Positions 18,554 to 27,424 of a stretch of 30,725 nucleotides of DNA are shown here, piece by piece. The notes under the pieces were generated by a model that had not been told where the DNA came from, made no database searches, and was given only the letters and a program-made list of their open reading frames with translations. The position numbers and the translations under genes are program-made. Position 1 is the stretch's first letter. The number at the start of each line of letters is the position of its first letter. Source of the stretch: Gracilaria domingensis (taxonomy: Eukaryota > Rhodophyta > Florideophyceae > Gracilariales > Gracilariaceae); assembly GCA_022539475.1 (NCBI GenBank), contig VCMS01000293.1, positions 22,329 through 53,053 on the forward strand, read 5' to 3'.

Positions 18554-18572
18554 TACCAGTAGCCTACTGGTA
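18554..18572. repeat. Perfect palindrome at the edge of the copia relic
   Basis: TACCAGTAG, one C, then CTACTGGTA form two perfect 9-bp arms. It marks the place where RNase H homology begins abruptly. This is compatible with a break that was healed through the palindrome or with cruciform-prone DNA. Confidence 0.7.
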
Positions 18573-19024
18573 TAAATATTATCGGAATTCAAACTCACGG
18601 GTTTAAATTTTTAGTCTGTTCGCTTTGGAAACTAAGCTAGTTTTGGGGCTATTTTGGGCGCGCGAGGGGGTAGCAGAGGCTGGCACTCAAAAAATTAAGA
18701 AATTTTGGAATATTAAATTCCATCTCGCGCAGTTTAGTTCTTGGGTCCCCTAGTTTTTGTAGAGGTTCTACTTCGCCGCATGGTCCCATTCACTCTTTTC
18801 CGCGACCCTCTCTCAAAACTGCACTCGTGCTAGTTTGCGTTTCCATTTTCTCCCATGTTGCAATGCCAATCGCAACTCATCCCACCTCAATCATCCCATC
18901 ACTTCTTCCCAGTCCACACCACCCCCGCTATTTACCCATTTCTCGCCCATCACGAGTTCATTTTGTAGAAGTCAGGTGCACAACTCTCCCCCTTCTCGTA
19001 TACCCGCCTCGCCCCAAAACGGCT
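18573..19024. other. No recognisable gene
   Basis: AT-rich around 18690-18720, then pyrimidine-rich on the + strand from about 18880 on, as in the neighbouring coiled-coil frame read from the other strand. I see no gene. Long + frames in this area are composition artefacts of that - frame. Confidence 0.4.
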
Positions 19025-19954
19025 TCAAATCCCTCCCATCCTTCTCTCCTCCTGTCCCCTCAGAATCCCCTTCGCAGTCCGCGCTACCTCCGCCGCACTC
19101 CTAAACCCAGTCACCACCGGAGCTCCCACTCCCTCCCGCGGCACCTCCTCCACCACCTTCTTCATCTCCTTACGCCTCTTCTTCAGACGGCTCTTCCCAT
19201 CCCCAACCCCACCACCCTTTGTCTTCGGTGTCACAGGAGACCCCTTCTGCACCGCCACCCTTCCCACACTTCCCTTCTCCGTCTTTCCCTCCACACCTCC
19301 TTTCACCGTCTCCTCTTCCACCAATCTTTGCCTCTTGCACAGCTCCTTCACCTCCTTCTCCAGCACGTCCAACCTCTCGTTCAGAACCCTATTCTCCTCC
19401 CGCAACTCTCCAACCTCCCTTCCCGCACACTCCACTATCCCATACACATGATTTCTCATCTCCACTCCCAATACCGACAACGAATTCGGCAGGCTCGAAA
19501 TCGCCTCAACCGAAACACCACTACCACCCCCACTCAGCACCACACCGCCCATTTCCGTTACAATCTCCACAATTCCATCGTCCAGTTGCTCCTTCATCAC
19601 CAACCCCAACATCCCCACCCTCGCCTTCATCTCCCCCACAAACCGCATCTCCCTGTCACCCTCTCCGCCCCCACTCTCTATCTGGTCTCCAACCTCTAAC
19701 TGACTCAGATGCACCGCACCCCTTCTCTCCATTGCGACCCCCTCCACCTCCAATTCTACCCCCTTCTCCACCTCATCACCATCCCCTCTCCTCGCCTCAC
19801 ACTTCTTTCCTTACTCAGCCACTTCCTTCTTCTGCGACATCCGACCAGCCGCCGTAATCACGTCCTCTTCCCGCTTTGGTGACGGCGTCTGCGGTACCTC
19901 TTTCCCCTCCAACAGCACCCACAGCTCCTCATCCTTCACGTATCCGTTCGACAT
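19025..19954 (-). CDS. Hypothetical coiled-coil protein, one in-frame TAA
   Basis: From the ATG at 19954 (MSNGYVKDEELWVLLEGKE) one frame runs to 19025, about 310 codons, broken by a single TAA at 19811-19813. After it the same frame stays open for more than 250 codons. Features are a Glu/Gly/Val-rich middle, a clear coiled coil (ELREENRVLNERLDVLEKEV, then KELCKRQRLVEEE), and a basic nuclear-signal-like stretch (KSRLKKRRKEMKK). The TAA lies inside GAGTAAGGA, which resembles a 5' splice donor (GTAAG), so a short intron is an alternative to a nonsense mutation. I do not recognise the family. A coiled coil followed by a basic stretch also occurs in ORF1 proteins of LINE elements, but no reverse transcriptase is near. 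Confidence 0.45.
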
Positions 19955-20187
19955 CTTCAGAAAAAGAAGTAGTAGTTGGATCGAAGTTTCCGCTGCGATA
20001 CAGTGCAATCGAGCTAAACTGTGCTGTCCACCCCCACTGTCCAACCACACGGGCTATATCCAGCACCATGATTGTCCCTGTTTCCCTCATCCCATTTCCC
20101 GCCAAAACATCCACTGTACACCTCCGCACCTTCCACTATTTAAGCGCCATCTCTCTGTCCCCTCTTCACATAGTCCCCACCCACCTC

Positions 20188-20521
20188 GCCTCGACCGGCG
20201 ATATTTTTCTCTTCCACCATAACCCCACTCGATGGTTATAGCAAAACAGGAAGATATTGCCAGTGGAGGCAAGCTAGGGACTAGTGATTGTACTTAGAGT
20301 TGCTCACCCTCTGTCTCGACTTGGGGCATGTTCTTCTTCCGTCACATCCTTTGTGGGTTGTGACAAAAAAAGAATATGTCACCACTCGACACCGGATGGG
20401 TAACAATGATAGCACGTAGAGTAGTTCATCCTCCCTCTCAGCGTCCACTGGGGATATATTTATGTTCTCTCACATCCTTTCCCGGTTGTCATACAAGAGA
20501 AATACATCTCCAATGGAGACG
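20188..20521. repeat. Three tandem hairpin units, about 125-128 bp period
   Basis: The hairpins span 20188-20270, 20313-20392 and 20442-20521, joined by similar linkers. Each has an imperfect 17-23-bp outer stem and an inner stem around the same site. The inner stems are ATAACC/GGTTAT (20219/20234), GTCACATCC/GGTTGTGAC (20341/20356, one mismatch) and CACATCC/GGTTGT (20471/20484). The units differ much in sequence, yet differences in one arm are often matched in the other. For example, GAT...ATC in unit three corresponds to CAT...ATG in unit two. This suggests that the fold, not the sequence, is kept. The linkers share GATAGCACGTAGAG/GATAACACGTAAAG-like strings. It may be a structured RNA, a foldback element array or a protein-binding array. 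Confidence 0.7.
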
Positions 20522-20587
20522 GAAAATTTAGTTGTGATAACACGTAAAGGTAACAATGTAATAAACAATAAATTTATGCTACTATCT

Positions 20588-20908
20588 CTAACCAACCTTT
20601 CGAAAACCAGCTATGACATGAGCTGGGTTACTCGAGCCAAAGATGGCAGATCCTGCAACTGAAATGTTTGCACCGGCCTTCACTACTGCTTTCACAGTAC
20701 TCAGTCCAATACGCCCATCCACCTGTATCCCTATTCTTGGGTACAACTCCCTTGCATGTCGCACCTTATCAAGAACACCGTCCATAAACGCCTGTCCTCC
20801 AAACCCTGGCTCCACCGTCATCAACAATAACATGTCTACAACTCCTTCCTTCATAAGTGCTTCTACGACCTTTATAGACGTATTCGGGCGCAATCCAACT
20901 CCATCCTT
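20588..20908 (-). pseudogene. Ribulose-phosphate 3-epimerase, C-terminal fragment
   Basis: About 107 codons match the second half of ribulose-phosphate 3-epimerase. They include DGVGLRPNTSIKVVEAL, then the family signature LLLMTVEPGFGGQAFMDGVL, IGIQVDGRIG with Arg for the usual second Gly of the DGG motif, and GANISVAGSAIFGSS at the phosphate-binding end, finishing at a natural C-terminus. The full enzyme has about 220-230 residues and interconverts ribulose 5-phosphate and xylulose 5-phosphate in the Calvin and pentose phosphate pathways. Upstream in frame is a TAA. The N-terminal half, with its catalytic His and first Asp, is not found before the ketopantoate-reductase-like gene that diverges to the right. 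It is probably a truncated copy of a gene elsewhere. Loss of an upstream exon in my reading cannot be excluded. Confidence 0.82.
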
Positions 20909-20911
20909 TTA

Positions 20912-21305
20912 ATTATGGCAATCCGATTGAAGCTATAAAACCCGTTCACCTCATTTATGAAGCCAAAATGGCTCCTTTCATCCTGTATTCAAGCTCCCCG
21001 TAACTCGTACTTTACAACTACATTACAACTCAGGTTCGAAATCAGTTTCATTCATTGCACACTTTCTACTCTTCCACCTACCTTTCATAAAACATCATCA
21101 CACTTTGTGGCTTGTCGTCTCATACAAGCCCTATCATTCATTCAGTACAATCACATATCATACATTTCGCTCACTTTCACAAAGTGAACCATGTTCCCGT
21201 TCTGCGCTTCCCAACCGTTTGTACTTACGTATCACTCTTTACCCCAGCAGTTCTCCGCCCCATCTTCCCTTTTTATCGTCACACAAAAACAATCGAACAC
21301 TTGCA
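20912..21305. other. Spacer and 5' leader of the next gene
   Basis: Pyrimidine- and CA-rich leader DNA on the + strand, with no N-terminal epimerase coding on the - strand. In-frame ATGs at 21105 and later lie upstream of the chosen start of the reductase-like gene, but the peptide they would add is low-complexity. Confidence 0.4.
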
Positions 21306-22208
21306 ATGAACTCCCAGTCCGACATGCCTCCGACTCCGCCTCCGAGTCCCAGATACTCTGACGTCCCTCAGGCCTCATCTCCCGCCCGAAGGACTCGGGC
21401 CGTTATTGTTGGAAGGGGGCGTATAGGTACCATGCTGGCGAACGAAGAAGATACGGTCATTTCCGCACACGAATTCTGCAGCATGGCTGCTACCTCTCAT
21501 CTTTCTGATGTACCGATACTAGTTTGTGGAAGAACGAACACCCTGGAGACCGTAATTCAGGCTTGCCCTTATTCGCTCAGAGAGAATCTCGTTTTCTTCC
21601 AGAATGGAGACATCATACCATTGGTTTCGAAGCTCGGTGTGGACACATGTTCAAAAGTTGTCCTATACGTTGGTGTCCCCTCAAGAAACGCAGCTCCGCA
21701 GGATGGTGTCACTCCTCAAAGTCCGGATGGTCTCACTGTCGCAACAGGAAAGTGGGCCTCCAACGTTGCAGACAGGTTTAGGTCTATGGGTCTCACTTGC
21801 GGGGTTGTCGACGAAGACACATTTCTCGTAAGCTATTATGAGAAGCTCGTGTGGCTATCAGCGTTCAACATCGTCGGGGCCTCAAGAGGTTTCATTCCTA
21901 TGAACGTAGTCGCTACGGAGTGCAGTACGGTTGTGCTCACAATAATGAAAGAGCTGTTGAAGATAGTTTCGCTTAAGACAGGTACTACTTTCAACCCGGA
22001 AGAGACCGTTGGGCGACTTCTTGCATATGGGAAAACTCTCGTTGGCTTCCCTACTTCTTTCTCCGACTTTCAGTTTAGGAACGCGTACTTCTACGACTTT
22101 TCCCGCCAAGAAAGAAACATTGTAGGCGGTGACCCCGCTCCTTTTCATACGAACTACGTCAACGTTGTTAAGGAAAAGTTATCCCCCTCCCCATTCCCCC
22201 AGCTTTGA
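21306..22208 (+). CDS. Ketopantoate reductase-like oxidoreductase (ApbA/PanE family)
   Basis: The protein has 300 residues. I chose the ATG at 21306 (MNSQSDMPPTPPPSPRYS) because the frame upstream of it is Ser/His/Thr-rich leader. After a Pro/Ser-rich N-terminal tail of about 30 residues comes a Rossmann fold start with VIVGRGRIG (Gly36, Gly38, Gly41). Next are VCGR at 73-76, VFFQNGDIIPLV with the QNG of the family at 99-101, and EKLVWLSAFNIVGA (179-192), matching the Lys-containing helix (KLxxNxxxN) of the C-terminal domain. Ketopantoate reductase makes pantoate with NADPH for pantothenate synthesis. The second Asn of that helix pattern is Asn188, but the first is Ser185, and the C-terminal domain is otherwise divergent. 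The true substrate may differ. It has no introns and no targeting peptide that I can identify. The Pro-rich tail is unusual. Confidence 0.65.
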   Translation: MNSQSDMPPTPPPSPRYSDVPQASSPARRTRAVIVGRGRIGTMLANEEDTVISAHEFCSMAATSHLSDVPILVCGRTNTLETVIQACPYSLRENLVFFQNGDIIPLVSKLGVDTCSKVVLYVGVPSRNAAPQDGVTPQSPDGLTVATGKWASNVADRFRSMGLTCGVVDEDTFLVSYYEKLVWLSAFNIVGASRGFIPMNVVATECSTVVLTIMKELLKIVSLKTGTTFNPEETVGRLLAYGKTLVGFPTSFSDFQFRNAYFYDFSRQERNIVGGDPAPFHTNYVNVVKEKLSPSPFPQL

Positions 22209-22834
22209 GGTTAGAACACATGACTTTTCGGTGTTGTAAACCTTTTAGAGATAGTTAAACATAAAAGTTACTTTATCGAAATGACCTGTTTCTATTACAT
22301 TACTTATATTGTTCGTTCTTCTGTGGTTCAAATATGCCCCTTTAAATCCTACATCCCTTATCACTAATACTTCGCTAAGATTTTGCTAGATAGAAAATGG
22401 TCATTCCATATCATTAAAGTGCACGATACTAGTAACGAAACAAGTACAAAAATTGTGATATTTCTGAAGAACTAAGCGTTTGCATTACTTGGGGCACCCG
22501 TATAAAGTAAGGTAAACCTTTTATGGGTTTCAACCCATAATGGAGGTTGTTTTACTCTTCTTGATTTCTAAGCTCATGTTAAAGATATTTACAGTTTTCT
22601 TTACCCACTTGAACCCGTACATATAATTTATGACTAAATCATCCTTTCTTTACTTCAAATCGATGCAAAAACTTCTCCTCCTAGTAACGTTTTAAAACAG
22701 TACTACAATACCCGTATATGGTCGTTCTTAGACTCTTTTTATACTACGAAACACCTTGTGACCATCAATCACATCCTTCTCATTGTATACCAACACCCAT
22801 TTGCAAAACGAACCCTTTCGAAAGCTTTCAAAAC
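22209..22834. other. AT-rich intergenic region
   Basis: It holds the 3' end of the reductase-like gene and the promoter side of the phosphatase gene, with no ORF of interest. It contains a strong hairpin at 22515-22548. TATAAAG at 22501 and TTTATACTAC at 22738 are possible TATA-like elements for the phosphatase gene, with low certainty. Confidence 0.4.
22515..22548. terminator. Hairpin between two + strand genes
   Basis: The inner stem TTATGGGTT/AACCCATAA (22521-22529, 22532-22540) has a two-base loop, and the flanking AACCT/AGGTT arms extend it. It lies about 300 bases after the reductase-like gene. Its role is unknown; a 3'-end or regulatory RNA structure is possible. Confidence 0.3.
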
Positions 22835-23707
22835 ATGTATAACTCAGAAGTTAGAGCCCAAGAAGTAACTCCTCAGCAGCTGGCTAACGAAATATTCGAA
22901 AATGGCTACGCCGTGATTAGTGATGTTGACGGTACTCTGAAAAGAGCTGGGGAGAACATTCCTGCCGAAACAGTCAAATGCATGAAGTACATCAACGCAC
23001 GCGTTGGTTTCGGAATTGCTACTGGGCGAGATATAGAGGATGCCGAGAGTTTCATGGAGCACCTGGGTGGCTACACTTTTGGCATCTCTGGAAACCAAGG
23101 CGCACGGGTGAGATTATCCAATGGTACCGAAATTGATCAGGACCTTGACAGGGAAGGCTACGAAAGATGTGCAGCCGAACTTGAGAGACTTGCACTCTCC
23201 TTAAATGAATCGCACGGACTTCACGAAGAGCGTCAACAAGCAGTGGTGAGCACTAGAAAAGACAGTGGACTCCCTAACTTCACGTACAATGGACTGTCGA
23301 AGTGGAAAACAGAAGTTAACTCCGGTATTTCAAAAGTGTTGACATCCTTTCCGAACCTGGTTGCGTACCCTCAAGATGAAAACTGTGACATAGGGGACAT
23401 TCGTTTCACGAAAAATAGTGGGGCGCTAGCCTTGGTTGAAAACGACCCCCAGTTCGACACACATTTAATCGTTGCTTTCGGGAATGCTTCCAATGATGGC
23501 CCTCTATATGAAATGGCAACCCTGGCAGTTCATGTGAAGGGAGAAGACCATCCAGCAGCGGTAACATATCTTGTTGATGGCGTGGAGGACGTGCATGAGA
23601 CCATCAGAAGGGTGGCAGAGCTGTACGGGTACAGAAAATGCAAGTGTCAATGGTTTAGAAATGCTCTTGGAATTTGTTTCAAGTGCTACGATGCCTTTAA
23701 TACTTAG
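22835..23707 (+). CDS. HAD-family sugar phosphatase, mannosyl-3-phosphoglycerate phosphatase-like
   Basis: The protein has 290 residues from the ATG at 22835. An upstream in-frame ATG at 22718 would add a non-conserved tail. HAD motif I is ISDVDGTL (Asp30 nucleophile, Asp32), motif II GIATGRD (Thr63), motif III Lys193, motif IV VAFGNASNDGPLYEMA (216-226). The cap lies between motifs II and III, as in the IIB subfamily of sucrose, trehalose and mannosyl-3-phosphoglycerate phosphatases. In motif IV the usual GD becomes GN (Asn217), while Asp221 stays. In this family one acidic residue of the pair binds Mg, so activity may be altered. The C-terminus is Cys-rich (Cys269, 271, 281, 284). A role in mannosylglycerate (digeneaside) synthesis is inference. 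AATAAA at about 23729 may be its poly(A) signal. Confidence 0.68.
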   Translation: MYNSEVRAQEVTPQQLANEIFENGYAVISDVDGTLKRAGENIPAETVKCMKYINARVGFGIATGRDIEDAESFMEHLGGYTFGISGNQGARVRLSNGTEIDQDLDREGYERCAAELERLALSLNESHGLHEERQQAVVSTRKDSGLPNFTYNGLSKWKTEVNSGISKVLTSFPNLVAYPQDENCDIGDIRFTKNSGALALVENDPQFDTHLIVAFGNASNDGPLYEMATLAVHVKGEDHPAAVTYLVDGVEDVHETIRRVAELYGYRKCKCQWFRNALGICFKCYDAFNT

Positions 23708-23759
23708 CTATGATATGAGATCTCAGTAATAAAAGTGTCGTATATATCTCAATACCCTT

Positions 23760-23954
23760 TTATGAATCATGGTGGTTTTTATCCTGCTGCTTTTCCTCGT
23801 AGCCGTACAACAGAGCCACCAACATAATTGTCGAATGTACATCCTCCACGCTTTCGAACAGGTTGTGTACTCCACGCGGGATACAATCTTCTTTGACGTG
23901 AACGCCGTACACGCCTACCTCATGCAAAGGCCCGTCGCTCAAAGCACTTCCGAA
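23760..23954 (-). pseudogene. Decayed inverted copy of the phosphatase C-terminus
   Basis: The - strand encodes FGSALSDGPLHEVGVYGVHV, then ESVEDVHSTI and LVALLYGYEEK. These align with FGNASNDGPLYEMATLAVHV, DGVEDVHETI and VAELYGYRKC of the adjacent + strand gene, at about half of positions. Just upstream in this frame is a TGA, and I find no trace of the earlier domains, so only about 65 residues of the C-terminal end are kept. It lies tail to tail with the intact gene, 52 bases from its stop. A transcript reading through the phosphatase gene would carry an antisense-like copy of its own 3' end, though divergence is high. Confidence 0.82.
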
Positions 23955-25211
23955 ACGTCACGACGTCATCCGGCAGCTACTGATTAGTAGTTAGTGGCTG
24001 CGGTGTAGAAGTATTATAGGTCGTTGGGTCTTTAGCAAACTCACTGGTAGAAGCGTAATTAGCTTCATCGTTCCATAAAGAAGGAGGAAAGAAGAGCTTT
24101 TGCGTTTTGCCACAGTTCTAACCAAATTTCTTGTGTATTGCGGTAGTGATGGCGGCATTCTCGTGGTGTGAGATTCTGGAAGTTCGTATATTGTTGCACG
24201 GGAGCGATGCTCTGACCGTGGATCGGTATTGTGGGTTTGGATCGTGTGCTGTGTGCGTAGGTGGTGCCCATAACCTGTGATCCGTGTGGACCGATGGCGG
24301 AACTCGTCTCGCCATCGTCGGCGCACTCGCCTTTATTGGTGTGGTGCGCTGCGTGGTGTGCACGTGGTACACGTGTGCTAACACTCTCTTCCACCAGCGC
24401 AACTGACATTATCGCCGCTCTCGACACGTCAACACTGCCGCTTGGACCCGCATGCTGCCACCACACCGCCGACTCACTGCAGCTCGTAGCAGCATGCTGC
24501 CGCTACATCGCCGCATCTTTGACGCAACGACTGGCGTTTTGACCGTGAGATTGGAACAGCGTCTTTGCGATCTTTTTCTTTTATGCTCAGTAATACGAAG
24601 GAAATTGCGCTTACGACCATTATCGTCTTCTTTGCGACTTTCAGTGCTGATTTAGCCATCTTCTACCCCTCTCGATCGGTTTCATGTGGCTCATGCGCGA
24701 GGCACTCATACCCTTCCCTCACGTCTTGTTTCTTTTTGAACTCTACGGAGGTTTAATGGTGGTGAGTTGCCCATGTTCACCGAGATCGATCGAAGACGTA
24801 CGTCGCTCTTCTCGTTTTTTTGGCGCTGCACGTTGTGCATCAGAGCGGCCGTTCTCTATGTGATCACAGCTTGTGGGGTGGGAGCAGTGTAGTTCTAGTG
24901 AGAACTCACTGAACGCATAGAGTAGTGACTCTATGGTGCAGCAGATGCCCTTGGACTCTTGCCTGGTCTGTGTCTCCCAAATCCCCAAGAATAAAGATCA
25001 ACAGAGATCATCACATGAACGATTAATAATTTGATGATATTGTAATCCTGAATGACACGGTCGGCAGTTTACTGATGTGTGGAGTCAGCGAGTCTCAGAA
25101 GTTGGCAGCCGGCTGGACGTGGCTACTGCTGGCTACTTGCGACAACGTAAGCTCACAACAAGAAGCACATCACTTAGATTTCAACTAACAATATATCATC
25201 AACAAAGACAA
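23955..25211. other. No intact gene; possibly decayed reading frames
   Basis: The - strand has protein-like pieces in changing frames: 24743-24988, 24474-24659 and 24065-24466. The middle is rich in GCAGC/GCTGC words (24440-24510). None has a motif I recognise. From about 25110 to 25195 the sequence resembles 29470-29570 (CTGCTGGCTAC..., then ACATCACT-AGATTTCAACTA), which is the end of the repeat that also borders the second copy of the secreted-protein gene. Confidence 0.35.
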
Positions 25212-26281
25212 TTCGAAAATGACAAAAATGTCCACATACAACACGATGTGAGTTTTGATGTCTTTGAGACACTTGTTTTACCGGCAACGTATTGTTTCCA
25301 CATTCAGCATTGTACTGAAGTTCCCGATGAGGTTCCTACTGCTGTACCGCCGCGCACTCGACGCAGATTGCAAACAACAAAGCATCGAAATGTAAAGTTA
25401 TGTTAAGTTATGTTATGTTATATTCTTCTATCTTCTACTGCTCTATCCCACCATCTCTCTTTCTAATTCGTAGAAGCAAGCACAGACTTCTCTATACTCT
25501 CAAACCTTCTTCCGTTCACCGCGTTTGTGTTTGGCGGAACGTATCCCATCGGTTGCCACCAAGGGCCATCAGGAAGAATCAGCCCTTTTCTGAGCTCCAC
25601 CACTCCAAGGTTGGGGCTGATGAACTGGCGCACCGAATTCTTCCCCGCACCTTTCTCAAGTTTTGAAAAGTAAGGGTCGGTGAAGAACACCCCGCCTTTC
25701 CCCACCTCTTTGAGCTCTCGTCCACCAAAATGGCAAAACTCCGCCCCGAATTGCAAAGTGTCCAGGATCTTTAGAAACCTGTTCACATTGTCCCCCGAGA
25801 GCTTCTGCATTGACGCGTCCGTAGTGGCGTTGATGTACCTCATCGCTGTTGATGGGTTTCGCACATCAAAGTTAAAGCCCCGATTCAGTTGCTCGGTCTT
25901 TGGGCGCAGACAAGAGTTCAACGGTCCGCGCCAATGCTCGTACACCCCTTTCAGCACTTCCCGTTCATTCCCCACACGCGCTTTCAAAAAGTTGTGCAGC
26001 AAATACCTTTGGTCCACCGACGACGGGTAGTGGCTGTCGACGTTGAGCAGGTTGAAGCGCCGACGTGCGAGCACTTGACGTTGATCGAGCTCCTTTGCAA
26101 TCTGAGCATCGACGGCGCTTATTACCTGCTCTGTCTGGTTTGCCCAAGTCACTACAGCCGCGCCAAAGTCCATCTTCATCTGCACCTCCGCCTCCAACCT
26201 CCAGTTTTTGTCCAGAATGGCAAACACTATGGTGTGGAAGCGTGTCGTGAAACGTCTCGCATGGGAAACATGCATGTGGAC
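25212..26281. repeat. Segmental duplication, left copy
   Basis: It matches 29654-30725 almost base for base, with an offset of 4442-4444. I see about six small differences outside the coding part and a synonymous T/C at 25555 against 29999. It starts at TTCGAAAATGACAAAAATG and includes the 3' end of the secreted-protein gene. The other copy is cut by the window edge, so the full length is unknown. Confidence 0.93.
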
Positions 26282-27337
26282 GGCCATCACAACAAACTTT
26301 TGCTGAGAGTTGAGTGCAAACGAGAAAACTTTGAAGCCGTTATGCGACTCGGCCTGCCTTCCGTTCGAGGTGGTGGGATCGGCTGTTTTGAAAGCCGTGT
26401 AATGGAACGGCGGTCGGTACTTTCCGGGAAAGCTCCCATGTTCGTGGTCGTAGTAGCACCAGAAAAGCGGGTCGATGGCGGGGTGCCAAGTGCGCCAGAA
26501 TATCCTCTCGCCCTGGCGTTCAGCGACGTCGGCATCCCTCGTTGGCGTGACATGCAGATCGTGCAGCCATGCTGGGCACTTGACATTTGGTGCCACTGCG
26601 GTGGTGGCCACGATTCTTCCTTTCGCCAGGTCCAACACGTTCAATGGTGGCTGGGGATAGTCGAACGCCGTCACTCTGCCGGAATCTGGTTTAGCGAACA
26701 ACAGCGTAAATCGCTGGCATGGTCGACCTTCGACAGTTACGGTGCTGGGGTGCGGTAGCACAATTGTTTCGCCATCGGAAATCATGGATTCCAGGATAAG
26801 GCCCTGGGCTGGGAGACTGACATTCCCGCCGAACCTATCAACGTCCCCTACAGGGATGCGCTCTGCTGTCACTGATTTCACCCAGCGTGCGTGCCCCCAA
26901 TTGCGAGACAAACCACTGACCCTGGTCCGGTTGCGCGGAGTCCTCAATGTTTCGGACTTGCCACTCAGCATTAAGAAGACCCTAGCCGCAGCGTTCAATT
27001 CCACCTTGATGTAGGGCTTTGGCGACCGCTTCGTGGTTCCTACGATGAACAATGCGTCCAGGTTGGATCCCAGTAGGCTTCGACTCCACACATCCTCATA
27101 GTTGGCGCTCCTAGGCACGAACATCATGCGCTCGGCCGTCCATCCGGTTTTGTGCACAAAACGCGAGTACTTCTTCATAATGACTGGTGCAATTGGAGCA
27201 CCAGTCGCCAGCACAGCATGCAGAGGATGCTGCTCGTGGTTGTAGTCTGGGAACTGTAGCGCATTGCCCAGCTGCAATGCGGATACGAGCAGAAGGCCAA
27301 AGAGAAAGAAGAAAGATTTGATCTTGTGAGAAGACAT
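25463..27337 (-). CDS. Large secreted protein of unknown function with a WHP...HEHG motif
   Basis: The protein has 624 residues. The N-terminus is a clear signal peptide (MSSHKIKSFFFLFGLLLVSA, cleavage likely near residue 26), so it should be secreted or in a vesicle. Residues about 65-215 look like a beta-rich domain. Residues 254-363 hold the most striking motifs: CPAWLHDLHVTP, WHPAIDPLFWCYYDHEHGS (284-302), ESHNGFKVFSF and MAVHMHVSHARRF. The clustered His, Asp and Glu suggest a metal site. I recall WHP...HEHG patterns from secreted bacterial proteins of unknown role, but I cannot name a domain. The C-terminal 200 residues have Cys452-like single Cys and no membrane anchor that I can see. 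A TATA box lies about 90 bases upstream of the ATG. A near-identical second copy starts beyond the window end. Confidence 0.7.
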   Translation of the reverse strand: MSSHKIKSFFFLFGLLLVSALQLGNALQFPDYNHEQHPLHAVLATGAPIAPVIMKKYSRFVHKTGWTAERMMFVPRSANYEDVWSRSLLGSNLDALFIVGTTKRSPKPYIKVELNAAARVFLMLSGKSETLRTPRNRTRVSGLSRNWGHARWVKSVTAERIPVGDVDRFGGNVSLPAQGLILESMISDGETIVLPHPSTVTVEGRPCQRFTLLFAKPDSGRVTAFDYPQPPLNVLDLAKGRIVATTAVAPNVKCPAWLHDLHVTPTRDADVAERQGERIFWRTWHPAIDPLFWCYYDHEHGSFPGKYRPPFHYTAFKTADPTTSNGRQAESHNGFKVFSFALNSQQKFVVMAVHMHVSHARRFTTRFHTIVFAILDKNWRLEAEVQMKMDFGAAVVTWANQTEQVISAVDAQIAKELDQRQVLARRRFNLLNVDSHYPSSVDQRYLLHNFLKARVGNEREVLKGVYEHWRGPLNSCLRPKTEQLNRGFNFDVRNPSTAMRYINATTDASMQKLSGDNVNRFLKILDTLQFGAEFCHFGGRELKEVGKGGVFFTDPYFSKLEKGAGKNSVRQFISPNLGVVELRKGLILPDGPWWQPMGYVPPNTNAVNGRRFESIEKSVLASTN

Positions 27338-27424
27338 CGTTGAGAGAATGAGAACAAATGTGCTTGTTGGGTGAGAGATGGTAGGATGGGAGAGATGTTG
27401 TGGCAGTGTTTCCCGAGCACTAGG

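Noticed and set aside
18827..19857. Pro/Ser/His-rich + strand ORFs of 290 and 212 codons
   Set aside because: They are shadows of the purine-rich - strand coiled-coil frame and are low-complexity.
25463..27337. Tyrosinase or hemocyanin-like copper enzyme
   Set aside because: The His pattern (WHP, HEHG, HMH) lacks the two HxnH...H copper sites of type 3 copper proteins in order and spacing.
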